From Bog-473 sp963783965 (lineage in GTDB: Bacteria; Actinomycetota; Acidimicrobiia; Acidimicrobiales; RAAP-2): a stretch of DNA of 64,000 nt. Location of the stretch: NCBI GenBank assembly GCA_963783965.1, contig CAWAPQ010000008.1, positions 1 to 64,000 on the forward strand, read 5' to 3'. Shown piece by piece: positions 35,327 to 43,235 of the stretch; positions within the stretch are counted from its first letter, which is position 1; every line of letters begins with the position of its first letter. The position numbers and the translations under genes are program-made. The notes under the pieces are model-generated. The model ran no database searches. It saw only the letters and a program-made list of their open reading frames with translations, and was not told the origin of the DNA.

Positions 35327-35739
35327 TGGATGTGCCTCCTCGTGAAGACGGGAATCGTGAACTCCTCGGAGATGGGCTGGAACGTGACCTGCAGGGCCAT
35401 CCCCACCGCCAGCTCCTCGAACGGGCAGTCGACCACGTTGGTCATCATGCGTGGCCCCTCGGCCAGGTCGACGATGGCGGCCACGTACGGCACACGGTCA
35501 CGGAAGGGCGGCATGTCGTTGTTGTAGATGACGGACCAGGTGTAGAGCGTGCCCATCCCGCTGGCCTCGTACCACTCCACCTGCTCGCTCCAGCACTTCG
35601 GGCAGAAGGGGCGCGGGTAATAGGAATAGGCGCCACAGGCGAGGCAGTGCTTAATGAGGAGACGCCCCCCCTTGGCGGCCTCCCAGAACTCAGTGGTGTC
35701 GCCCTCCGGCGTGGGGAGGTCGAACCGGACAGTGGTCAT
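35323..35739 (-). CDS. Zn-ribbon/OB-fold (DUF35) thiolase partner
   Basis: A 138-residue protein with an N-terminal zinc ribbon (CLACGAYSYYPRPFCPKC) and an OB fold (LYTWSVIYNND, PYVAAIVDLAEG). DUF35 proteins bind thiolases or HMG-CoA synthase-like enzymes and hold CoA intermediates. It is coupled by overlap to the thiolase gene behind it, so the two probably form one complex. Confidence 0.9.
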   Translation of the reverse strand: MTTVRFDLPTPEGDTTEFWEAAKGGRLLIKHCLACGAYSYYPRPFCPKCWSEQVEWYEASGMGTLYTWSVIYNNDMPPFRDRVPYVAAIVDLAEGPRMMTNVVDCPFEELAVGMALQVTFQPISEEFTIPVFTRRHIQ

Positions 35740-35823
35740 GTCACCCCTCCCTCATGGCAGATCCCTGTCGCACCGATCTCCGGATTGACCCCCGGAGGCG
35801 CATCGGCCATGCTGCAACGAACC

Positions 35824-35837
35824 TGACACCGGCGTCA
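35824..35837. promoter_or_regulatory. TGACACCGGCGTCA near-palindrome (candidate TetR-type operator)
   Basis: Lies in the divergent region between the DUF35/thiolase operon and the acyl-CoA ligase. It differs from TGACATTGGCGTCA at 19168 in two of fourteen positions and is related to the sites at 53535 and 57044. Confidence 0.45.
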
Positions 35838-35866
35838 ACTTTCACCTCCGGGGGGACCTTTTCACA

Positions 35867-37396
35867 GTGCTGATGGACGATCACCTGGCCCGCATGGCCG
35901 AGGAGTTCGGCGACCGGACGGCCTTCGCCGTCGTCGACGTCGGATCCATGACCTTCGCCGAGTGGGACGGCGCGGCCAACGCCATGGCCCGCCGGCTCGT
36001 CGAGGCCGGCCTCGAGCCCGGCGCCCGCGTCGGCATCCACCTGCGTCCCGAGCTCGCGCTGCGCTGGCTCGTCTCGTACTCGGCCGCCCATCGGGCCGGC
36101 GGCGTGGCCGTCCCCATGAACCCGCGCCTGGCCCCGGCCGAGGTGGCCCACATGCTCGAGCACTCGGGCGCCAGCGCCGTGGTGGCCGACGGCGACCTGC
36201 TGCGTAGCGACGGCGAGATGGGGGCGGGCCGCCTCGTCGCCCTGATCGACGCCGGCGCGGAGGACGGGACGCCACCGACGGACAGCTCGGTCCTCGCATG
36301 GACCGCCGTCACGGAAGGCGACCGCTCGACCTTCCAGGTGCCCCGCGTCTCCGAGGACCTGGCCGACATCCTCTACACGTCGGGCACGACGGGGCGCCCC
36401 AAGGGCGTGGCCGTGCGCCATTCGAACGGTTCCATGATCGGCGCCGTCGAGCCCAACTGGAGCGGCGCCGGGTGGGTGCACGCCAGCCCGCTGTTCACCT
36501 TCGCCGGCATCGCTCTCGTCTACACGCCGATGAAGCTGGGCATGCAGGTGATCTACCAGCCGCGCTTCGACGCCGACCGCTGGTTGCGCGTCGTCGAGGA
36601 GGAGCGTCCCCTGGCCGTCTTCCTCGTCCCCACCATGGCCCACCTCCTGATCGACAACCCGCGCTTTGCCGAGGCCGACCTGTCGTCGGTGCAGATGTGT
36701 TCGGTGGGGAGCGCCCCCCTGGCGCCCTACGTGGTCGAGCGCCTGCAGGAGAAGATGCCCGACGCCCTGGTGTCCAACAACTACGGCATGACCGAGGCGG
36801 GGTCGGCCTATTGCGTCATGCCCAAGGGCGAGGCGGTGAAGCGGCCCGGCTCGGTCGGCCAGATCGCGCCGCCTGCCGTCGTGCGCATCGTCGACGAACA
36901 CGATCAGCCGCTGCCACCCGACACGGTGGGCGAGGTGCGCCTGCAGATGCCCGGCCGCCAGCGCGAGTACTTCGAAGACCCCGAGGCGACGGCCGAGATG
37001 TGGCGGGACGGCTGGCTCGTCACCGGCGACCTCGGCAAGCTCGATGCCGACGGCTACCTCTACATCGTCGGACGCTCCAAGGACGTCATCATCCGTGGCG
37101 GCAACAACGTGCATGCCACCGACGTGGAGCACGCCCTGGTGCAGCACGAGGCGGTCAAGGAGGTCGCCGTCGTCGGCGCGCCCCATCCCGTGCTCGGCGA
37201 GGACGTGGTGGCCTTCGTCGTCCTGCATCCCGGTGCCGAGGCCGACGGCGAGGCGCTGCGCGCCTTCGGGCTCGAGCACCTGGCCGACTACAAGGTGCCG
37301 CGCCAGTTCGTCTTCATCGACGAGCTGCCCCGGAACCCCACCGGCAAGGTCGTGAAGCCCGAGCTGCGCACCCGATTGGCCGAGACGATCGCCTGA
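35867..37396 (+). CDS. Acyl-CoA ligase (AMP-forming)
   Basis: A 509-residue ANL ligase: ILYTSGTTGRPKG (phosphate loop), NNYGMTEAG, VTGDLGKLDADGYLYIVGRSKD (hinge) and NPTGKVVKPEL (catalytic Lys). It activates a carboxylic acid to its CoA thioester; family comparison suggests a medium- or long-chain or cyclic acid. Start GTG at 35867 or ATG at 35873; GGGGGGA lies upstream. It diverges from the thiolase-DUF35 pair and may share its operator. Confidence 0.92.
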   Translation: MLMDDHLARMAEEFGDRTAFAVVDVGSMTFAEWDGAANAMARRLVEAGLEPGARVGIHLRPELALRWLVSYSAAHRAGGVAVPMNPRLAPAEVAHMLEHSGASAVVADGDLLRSDGEMGAGRLVALIDAGAEDGTPPTDSSVLAWTAVTEGDRSTFQVPRVSEDLADILYTSGTTGRPKGVAVRHSNGSMIGAVEPNWSGAGWVHASPLFTFAGIALVYTPMKLGMQVIYQPRFDADRWLRVVEEERPLAVFLVPTMAHLLIDNPRFAEADLSSVQMCSVGSAPLAPYVVERLQEKMPDALVSNNYGMTEAGSAYCVMPKGEAVKRPGSVGQIAPPAVVRIVDEHDQPLPPDTVGEVRLQMPGRQREYFEDPEATAEMWRDGWLVTGDLGKLDADGYLYIVGRSKDVIIRGGNNVHATDVEHALVQHEAVKEVAVVGAPHPVLGEDVVAFVVLHPGAEADGEALRAFGLEHLADYKVPRQFVFIDELPRNPTGKVVKPELRTRLAETIA

Positions 37397-37495
37397 CCCG
37401 TCACCGCCGTGGCATGTGACGCGCCGATGAACTCTGCTGAATCTTTGGCCACCCGGTCCAAGAGAGACGGTGGCGCCTCGTATACTGGGAGCACC

Positions 37496-37642
37496 ATGAC
37501 AGACGAGAACACGACGCACGTCCGGCAGTGTCGGTCCCAACAGGGCGGCAACTCCCTGGGACAGTCGCGCCTCGCCATGTCCGAGGTACAGATCTGTGGG
37601 ATCCCCAAGCTGAGCAGCGAGGGGGTGGCACCGGCGCCGTAG
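37496..37642 (+). CDS. Possible 48-residue small peptide
   Basis: Starts MTDENTTHVRQCRSQQGG and ends SSEGVAPAP. GGGAG lies just before the ATG and TATACT nine bases upstream of it. It has two cysteines and no recognised domain. It may be a leader peptide, an unusual secreted or modified peptide precursor, or simply an open frame within a structured RNA. Confidence 0.3.
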   Translation: MTDENTTHVRQCRSQQGGNSLGQSRLAMSEVQICGIPKLSSEGVAPAP

Positions 37643-37669
37643 AGGACTTCTCAGAGTCCCGACGTCGAG

Positions 37670-37700
37670 GAGCCGCTTCCCACAGGGAAGCGGCTCTTTT
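37670..37700 (+). terminator. Rho-independent terminator
   Basis: GAGCCGCTTCCC and GGGAAGCGGCTC form a perfect twelve-base stem with a three-base loop (ACA), followed by TTTT. This is the clearest intrinsic terminator in the window. It ends whatever is transcribed from the region at 37480 and lies upstream of the zinc-ribbon gene. Confidence 0.88.
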
Positions 37701-37786
37701 GCGTCCACGCCCCGGACCGTTCGGTCCATGGGGACACATCGGCAGGACACGACATGATCGAGACAACATCACAAGAGAGAGGCATC

Positions 37787-37921
37787 ATGACGACGCAGCT
37801 GTGCCCGCGCTGCCGGTTCCACCCTGCGTCGCCGCGCATCGCCGGATATTGCTCGTGGGACTGCTACGAGGCCGACGACGAGGAAGACGCCGACGACGAG
37901 GACGGCGACCGGGCGGCCTGA
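37787..37921 (+). CDS. 44-residue zinc-ribbon-like acidic protein
   Basis: A small protein with two cysteine pairs (CPRC and YCSWDC) spaced like a zinc knuckle, followed by a strongly acidic tail (YEADDEEDADDEDGD). AGAGAGAGG precedes the ATG. It ends one base before the convergent thioesterase gene. Similar short cysteine-pair proteins with acidic tails occur in actinobacteria and have no known role. It is probably real, given the motif and ribosome-binding site. Confidence 0.6.
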   Translation: MTTQLCPRCRFHPASPRIAGYCSWDCYEADDEEDADDEDGDRAA

Positions 37922-38770
37922 TCAGCTCACTTCGTCCGGGAAGCGGAGCCTGGCCAGCTGGGTCGACTGTCCCACCATGCGGCCCTGGCCGTCCCAGAGG
38001 ACGCAGGTCTCGTCGACCATCCCGTCGGCGACGAGGCCGGCCGTCATGCGGATGCCGAGCCACCCTGGCGCCGGGCGGGCCCGCACGTAGGCCGACATCT
38101 GCAGGGTCGGCACCCAACCCGTTGAGCCGATCATGAGCGTGGCCGGCGGAATGGCATCGGCGAGAAAGAGGAGTGAGAGGGCGTCGGCCGGGCGACCGTC
38201 GGCGAACCTCGTCCAGCCCCGCAGCTCGGCCGGCGTCCCGGCCGGCGGGGGACTGGCGGCGAACGGCAGTGTCGCCGGGTCGAGTCGCAGGTCGAGCACG
38301 TCCATGATCCCGACGTAGACACCCGTCGGGATCTGCGGCGTCAAGCGGACGCAGTCCTCGGGATCGGGCGCACGCAACGGCTCGGTGCCGTCGTAGCGGA
38401 CCGCGGGCTTGACCGGGAGGGCCCCGAGGACGAACACCGCGTCGACAATGTCGTTCTCCCCCTGGCTGAGGACCGCCCGCACGTGGCCGGCCGTACGCCC
38501 GCTGCGCAGCAGGGTCGTCCGCACCATGGCGGGGCCGAGGTCGGGCGCCCGCAGGTAGGTGATGGACGAGGACAGCACCTCCCAGTCCCGTCCACCATGA
38601 CGCCGGGCCGTGACGCGGGCGGCCCGGCCGAGCAGCGCCAGGAGATAGCCGCCGTTGGCCTTGTCACCCACGGTCCAGAGCGGGTGGATGCTGGCCCCGA
38701 ACAGATGGGGATCGTCGGTGTCCTGCAGGGCCGTGACCGCATCGAAGGACAGATCCGACGGCTCGGGCAT
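37922..38770 (-). CDS. Acyl-CoA thioesterase-like protein (double hotdog)
   Basis: A 282-residue TesB-like protein with two hotdog halves. The N-terminal half reads DPHLFGASIHPLWTVGDKANGGYLLALLGRAA, and the second half has PADALSLLFLADAIPPATL and LQMSAYVRARPAPGWLGIR. It would hydrolyse acyl-CoA to the free acid. It stands alone, with the methyltransferase gene diverging 32 bases away. Confidence 0.85.
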   Translation of the reverse strand: MPEPSDLSFDAVTALQDTDDPHLFGASIHPLWTVGDKANGGYLLALLGRAARVTARRHGGRDWEVLSSSITYLRAPDLGPAMVRTTLLRSGRTAGHVRAVLSQGENDIVDAVFVLGALPVKPAVRYDGTEPLRAPDPEDCVRLTPQIPTGVYVGIMDVLDLRLDPATLPFAASPPPAGTPAELRGWTRFADGRPADALSLLFLADAIPPATLMIGSTGWVPTLQMSAYVRARPAPGWLGIRMTAGLVADGMVDETCVLWDGQGRMVGQSTQLARLRFPDEVS

Positions 38771-38802
38771 GCGGGCGACCCTACCGGCGGCGATGATGGC
38801 GC

Positions 38803-39543
38803 ATGACGTTCGACATGGAGGCCACGTTCAGCGACGACTACCCCTACTTCTACGAGGAGTCGATCGACGACGCCCACTCGGACGCGGACACGGCCGAGAT
38901 CCTGGGCCTGCTCGAGCTCCCCTCCGGCTCCCGCATCCTCGATGTGCCCTGTGGCCACGGGCGCATCGCCCGCCGCCTGGCCGCGGCGGGCATGGAGGTC
39001 ACGGGGGTCGACCTGACCCCGGCCTACGTCGAACAGGCGCGGGCCGATCCCCTCCTGCGACCGGGCAGCGTCACGTATCTCGAGGGCGACATCCGCTCCC
39101 TGCCCGTCGACGGGCCGTTCGACGCGGTGGTCTGCTGGTTGAACTCGTTCGGGTACTACGACGACGCGGACTGTCATCGCGTCCTGGACGAGTTCCACCG
39201 CGTGCTTCGAGAGGGGGGGAAGGTGGCGATCGACACCATGCACCACGACGGCGCCGTGCGGCACTTCACCCCGGCGCCCGATGCGGTGTTGGTGCAACGC
39301 GGCGACGACGCCATGTTCGAGGTCTCGACCTTCGACGCCGTGCGCGGGCGGATGGTGATCGAGCGCACCGCGTACCGCGCCGGCGCGCTGCGTCGTGCCT
39401 CCTACTTCGTACGCCTGCCGACCCCGCCGGAGTGGATGGCCTGGCTCGAGGCAGCCGGATTTCACGACGTGCAATTCCATTCCGGCGGCGGCGGTCCGCT
39501 CGAGCTGGACAGCTGGGAACTGGTGGTGGTCGCCACGGCCTGA
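38803..39543 (+). CDS. Class I SAM-dependent methyltransferase
   Basis: A 246-residue methyltransferase: SAM motif I ILDVPCGHGRIARRLAAAG, motif II VTGVDLTPAYV, then FDAVVCWLNSFGYYDD and EGGKVAIDTMHHD. The C-terminal beta part is present and the length is normal. The substrate is unknown. It diverges from the thioesterase gene and is followed by the secreted repeat protein. Confidence 0.88.
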   Translation: MTFDMEATFSDDYPYFYEESIDDAHSDADTAEILGLLELPSGSRILDVPCGHGRIARRLAAAGMEVTGVDLTPAYVEQARADPLLRPGSVTYLEGDIRSLPVDGPFDAVVCWLNSFGYYDDADCHRVLDEFHRVLREGGKVAIDTMHHDGAVRHFTPAPDAVLVQRGDDAMFEVSTFDAVRGRMVIERTAYRAGALRRASYFVRLPTPPEWMAWLEAAGFHDVQFHSGGGGPLELDSWELVVVATA

Positions 39544-39641
39544 GTGCGCAACGGGCGTGCGCGAATCGTCCTCGACACGCTGCGGGTAGCTGCGTACTGT
39601 GGCGAGGAGTGGGGGCGGGGGCAGAGGGGTAAGGAGCCTGC

Positions 39642-41582
39642 ATGCGACGCATTGCCATACTGTCCGTTTTTCTCGCCAGCGTTCTCGGAGCCGCTTTCGT
39701 CGGCTTGGCGCCCGCCGCCGGCGCGGCCGGGACCATCACCGTGCCGCCGACGGTGAATGCGACCACCTGGACCGCCGTCACGTCGATCACGGCTGCGCCC
39801 AACGCGGATCAGCTGCAGGCCGTTTCCTGCACCACGTCGACGTTCTGCGTTGCGGTGGGCACGACCTCGGTCGCCGACGGGAGCGTCATTGAGCAGTGGA
39901 ACGGCACGACGTGGGCCCCGGTCTCCACTCCGGGCCTCACGGGTGAGCCGTCGTTGCACGGCGTGTCCTGCGTCGGGACCGGCTTCTGTGCCGCCGTCGG
40001 GGCCACACAGGCGGGCGTGCTCCTGGCGCAGCAGTGGAACGGCACCACCTGGTCCGACTCCACTCCGGTCGTGCCGCCGTCGAGCACCGCATCGCTGCTG
40101 AACGCCGTCTCCTGCTCGAGCGCGACCAATTGCGAGGCGGTGGGGACATCGACGACGGGCGGCGTCACGACGGCGCTGGTCGAGCAGTGGAACGGAACGG
40201 CGTGGACGATCGTGACCACGCCGGCGGTCACCGGCGCGAGCGCCAGTGCCCTCCGAGCAGTGTCGTGCTGCGGACCATCGTTCTGTGCCGCCACGGGCAG
40301 TAGCCAGACGGGCACGGTGACGTCGACCCTGGCGGAGTTGTGGAACGGCTCGTCCTGGTCGATCGTCGCGAGTCCCAACGGGTCGACCGCCACCGGCGCG
40401 ACCAACGACCTGGCCGCGGTGTCGTGTGTCGGCGCGTCCTTCTGTCAGGCGGTCGGGAGCTTCTCGGACGGCGTGAACCCGGGGCGGACGTACGCCGCAC
40501 AGTGGAACGGTTCGACGTGGGCGCAGGTATCGACGCCCAACGTGTCGGGGACCGAGCCCGACCAACTGCAAGGTGTCGAGTGCTTCAGCCCCACGACGTG
40601 CAGCGCGGTCGGGCAGAGCGAGGACCCGAGCATCGGCTTCGGTCCTGTGGCCCAGGTCTGGGACGGCTCCACCTGGTCCAGTGCCTCGACCCCGAGCCTC
40701 GCGTCGGGGACGGTGCAGACCGCGCCGTCGGGTGTGTCGTGCGTGACGAATTGGGAGTGCGTGGCCGTGGGAACGACGAATGTCAGTTCGGTCCTCGGCC
40801 CGTACGTGCTCTCGGCCCCCATCGCGCGTGCGGGCTACCGCTTCGTCGCTTCGGACGGCGGGGTGTTCGACTACGGCGCACCCTTCCTCGGCTCGACGGG
40901 CGGCATGAAGCTCAACAAGCCGATCGTGGGCATGGCGGTCATGCCGGCCGGTGACGGCTACGACCTGGTCGCCTCCGACGGTGGCATCTTCAACTACGGC
41001 AGTGCCCCGTTCTACGGCTCGGCCGGCTCGCTGCACCTCAACGCCCCCATCGTCGGCATGGCGATGACGGCGGACGGGGGCGGCTACTGGCTCGTCGCCA
41101 CCGACGGTGGGATCTTCTCCTACGGCGACGCCCAGTTCTACGGCTCGACCGGGAGCATCAAGCTCAACAAGCCGATCGTCGGCATGGGCACCACCCCCGA
41201 CGGCAAGGGCTACTGGCTCGTCGCATCCGACGGTGGCATCTTCAACTACGGCGACGCCGCCTTCTTGGGCTCGGCGGGCTCCTTGCCGCTGAACAAGCCG
41301 GTGGTCGGCATGGCCGCCCCGCTCTCCGGCGGCTACTACCTGGTTGCCTCCGACGGCGGCATCTTCAGCTACCCCACGACCAACGGTCCGCCCTTCTTCG
41401 GCTCCACGGGCTCCATCAAGCTCAACAAGCCCATCGTGGGCATGACCGTGGTGGCGGGGGGCTATTACCTGAGCGGCTCCGACGGCGGGATCTTCACGTT
41501 CCCCACGACCAACGGTCCGCCCTTCCTCGGCTCCACCGGCTCCATCGTCCTCAACCAGCCCATCGTGGGGATCACCGCATAG
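39642..41582 (+). CDS. Secreted beta-propeller-like repeat protein
   Basis: A 646-residue exported protein. A signal peptide (IAILSVFLASVLGAAFVGL, then AGAAG) is followed by seven N-terminal repeats of about 52 residues, each with a VSC...FC cysteine pair and a QWNGTTW motif. A hinge leads to six C-terminal repeats of about 42 residues built on GY-x-LVASDGGIF-x-YG ... GSTGSIKLNKPIVGM. The two repeat types suggest two propellers, the first stabilised by disulfides. AAGGAG precedes the ATG. Such proteins are frequent in Acidimicrobiia and related actinobacteria; surface binding is a reasonable guess but no enzyme motif is seen. Confidence 0.87.
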   Translation: MRRIAILSVFLASVLGAAFVGLAPAAGAAGTITVPPTVNATTWTAVTSITAAPNADQLQAVSCTTSTFCVAVGTTSVADGSVIEQWNGTTWAPVSTPGLTGEPSLHGVSCVGTGFCAAVGATQAGVLLAQQWNGTTWSDSTPVVPPSSTASLLNAVSCSSATNCEAVGTSTTGGVTTALVEQWNGTAWTIVTTPAVTGASASALRAVSCCGPSFCAATGSSQTGTVTSTLAELWNGSSWSIVASPNGSTATGATNDLAAVSCVGASFCQAVGSFSDGVNPGRTYAAQWNGSTWAQVSTPNVSGTEPDQLQGVECFSPTTCSAVGQSEDPSIGFGPVAQVWDGSTWSSASTPSLASGTVQTAPSGVSCVTNWECVAVGTTNVSSVLGPYVLSAPIARAGYRFVASDGGVFDYGAPFLGSTGGMKLNKPIVGMAVMPAGDGYDLVASDGGIFNYGSAPFYGSAGSLHLNAPIVGMAMTADGGGYWLVATDGGIFSYGDAQFYGSTGSIKLNKPIVGMGTTPDGKGYWLVASDGGIFNYGDAAFLGSAGSLPLNKPVVGMAAPLSGGYYLVASDGGIFSYPTTNGPPFFGSTGSIKLNKPIVGMTVVAGGYYLSGSDGGIFTFPTTNGPPFLGSTGSIVLNQPIVGITA

Positions 41583-41589
41583 GTCCACC

Positions 41590-41623
41590 GGGAGGGGTCG
41601 GTCCGCCGCGGCGGGCCCCTCCC
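41590..41623 (+). terminator. GC-rich hairpin after the repeat protein
   Basis: GGGAGGGG (41590-41597) pairs with CCCCTCCC (41616-41623), and the loop contains the self-complementary CCGCCGCGGCGG. It lies eight bases after the stop codon. There is no T-run, as is common for actinobacterial terminators. Confidence 0.55.
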
Positions 41624-41779
41624 GCGATCGACCCGGCGGCCACGGCGGCCCGGCAATGCGGGCGCCCCCGAGAGCGCCGGCATCCTGAGCAGGTGGGACG
41701 CGCTCCGGGACGGCGCAGCCGCCGTTACCGTCTTGGCAATGATGTGTGCGGTGTTCGTCCCGTCTGGGATGATCGGTCC

Positions 41780-43231
41780 ATGAGCGCCGGGATTGTTTCG
41801 TGGGGGACCTACCTGCCCTATTGGCGGCTCCAGCGGGCGGCCATCGCCGGCGTCCTGGGCAGCGGCGGGGGCCGGGGCACCCGGGCCGTGGCCTCCCACG
41901 ACGAGGACACCACCACGCTGGGCGTCGAGGCCGGCCGGCGGGCGCTGGCCGTGGGCCCGGGGGCGGCCGCGGTGCAGGACCTGTTCCTGTCGACGCCCGA
42001 CCCGGCGTACCTGGACAAGACGAGCGCGACCACGGTGCATGCGGCGCTGGGGCTGGGGCGCGGGTGCGGCGCCTATGACTTCGCCGGGTCGTCCCGGTCC
42101 GCCGCGGGGGCGCTGCGGCTGGCTCTGGGTGCACAGGCGACCACGCTGCACGTCGTCTCGGACCTGCGTACCGGCTTGGCCGGCTCGGCCGAGGAGCGTG
42201 ACAGCGGTGACGCCGCCGCCGCCGTGCTCTGTGGGCCCGACGGAGCGGTGGCGGAGCTGATCGGCCGGGGAGCGGCCAGCGACGAGTTCCTCGACCGCTG
42301 GCGGGTGCCCGGTGAGACCGATTCGCACGTCTGGGAGGAGCGCTTCGGCGAGGAGATGTACGTGCCGCTGGCCCGTGAGGCCTTTGCCGCCGCGCTCAAG
42401 GACGCAGGCGTGGCCGAGGGTGACGTCGACCACGCCATTGTCGTTGGCCTGCACGTGCGGGCGGTCAAGGCCGTGACGAAGGGTCTCGGCGTGCGTGACG
42501 GGGCGCTCGCCCCCGACCTGGCCGGGACGGTGGGCAATCTGGGCGCGGCGGCCGGCGCCGTGGCGCTGTGCGACGTGTTGGAGCGGGCCCAACCCGGGCA
42601 GGTGATCGTGGTCCTGACGCTGGCCGACGGGGCCGACGCCCTCGTGCTCCGCACCACCGACGCATTGACCGCGGCGCAGGCGGCCCGGGCCGAGGCCGGC
42701 GTCCCGTCGGTGGCCGAGCAGATCGCGGCGGGACGGGACGACCTGCCCTACGCCACCTTCCTGACCTGGCGGGGCCACATGCGCCGGGAGCCGCCCCGGC
42801 GGCCCGACCCCGAGCGGCCGGGGGCGCCGACCGTGCACCGCTCCGAGCAGTGGAAGTACGCCTTCACCGGGAGTCGCTGCCTGGTGTGCGGCTTCCGCCA
42901 CATGCCGCCCACCCGGGCCTGCCTCTCGTGCCACACCATCGACCAGATGCAGCCCGAGCGCCTCGCCGACGTGCTCGGCACCGTGGCCACGTTCACCATC
43001 GACCACCTGGCCTTCAGCCTCTCGCCGCCGGTGGTGGGCGTCATCGTCGACTTCGACGGCGGCGGACGTTACCGCTGCGAAATGACCGACGTGGTGGCCT
43101 CGGAGCTGCAGATCGGCGACCGGGTGTCCATGACCTTCCGGCGCGTCTGGACGGCTCAGGGCGTGCACAATTACTTCTGGAAGGCCCGCCCGGCCGTCGG
43201 ACGGGCGCAGGCCGTCGAGCAAGGAGCGTAA
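41780..43231 (+). CDS. HMG-CoA-synthase-like domain fused to a Zn-ribbon/OB-fold (DUF35) domain
   Basis: A 483-residue fusion. The first 330 residues have the condensing-enzyme fold of HMG-CoA synthase-like proteins (GIVSWGTYLPYWRLQ, TLGVEAGRRAL, GNLGAAAGAVAL). The last 120 residues are a DUF35 unit with a zinc ribbon (CLVCGFRHMPPTRACLSC) and OB fold. The nucleophilic Cys expected near residue 105 is Ser (DFAGSS), so the condensing domain may be inactive and act as a scaffold. It is followed four bases later by a thiolase, which recalls the HMG-CoA synthase/DUF35/thiolase complex of archaea. Confidence 0.83.
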   Translation: MSAGIVSWGTYLPYWRLQRAAIAGVLGSGGGRGTRAVASHDEDTTTLGVEAGRRALAVGPGAAAVQDLFLSTPDPAYLDKTSATTVHAALGLGRGCGAYDFAGSSRSAAGALRLALGAQATTLHVVSDLRTGLAGSAEERDSGDAAAAVLCGPDGAVAELIGRGAASDEFLDRWRVPGETDSHVWEERFGEEMYVPLAREAFAAALKDAGVAEGDVDHAIVVGLHVRAVKAVTKGLGVRDGALAPDLAGTVGNLGAAAGAVALCDVLERAQPGQVIVVLTLADGADALVLRTTDALTAAQAARAEAGVPSVAEQIAAGRDDLPYATFLTWRGHMRREPPRRPDPERPGAPTVHRSEQWKYAFTGSRCLVCGFRHMPPTRACLSCHTIDQMQPERLADVLGTVATFTIDHLAFSLSPPVVGVIVDFDGGGRYRCEMTDVVASELQIGDRVSMTFRRVWTAQGVHNYFWKARPAVGRAQAVEQGA

Positions 43232-43235
43232 GGCG

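Larger units (their letters stand above)
37397..37786 (+). other. Structured intergenic region, possible leader RNA
   Basis: About 390 bases that hold a TATACT -10-like element (37481-37486), a small open frame (37496-37642), two visible hairpins (TCCC..GGGA with AGGG..CCCT near 37536-37562, and CAGATCTG near 37591) and a strong intrinsic terminator at 37670-37700. The 44-residue zinc-ribbon gene follows 86 bases after the terminator. The layout fits a terminated small RNA or an attenuator. No known riboswitch consensus was recognised. Confidence 0.4.

Noticed and set aside
37615..37645. GGGGGTGGCACCGG resembles the T-box antiterminator sequence
   Set aside because: The following terminator does not overlap it as in T-box leaders, no specifier stem is visible and the gene behind is not an aminoacyl-tRNA or amino-acid gene.
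35741..37750. A long open frame on the minus strand opposite the acyl-CoA ligase
   Set aside because: It is rich in His, Gly, Arg and Val without any domain and lies opposite a gene with all ligase motifs, so it is a GC-driven shadow.
39462..42134. An 890-codon open frame opposite the repeat protein
   Set aside because: Its sequence is Arg/Pro/Gly-rich without a domain, and the opposite strand has a signal peptide and two clear repeat families.
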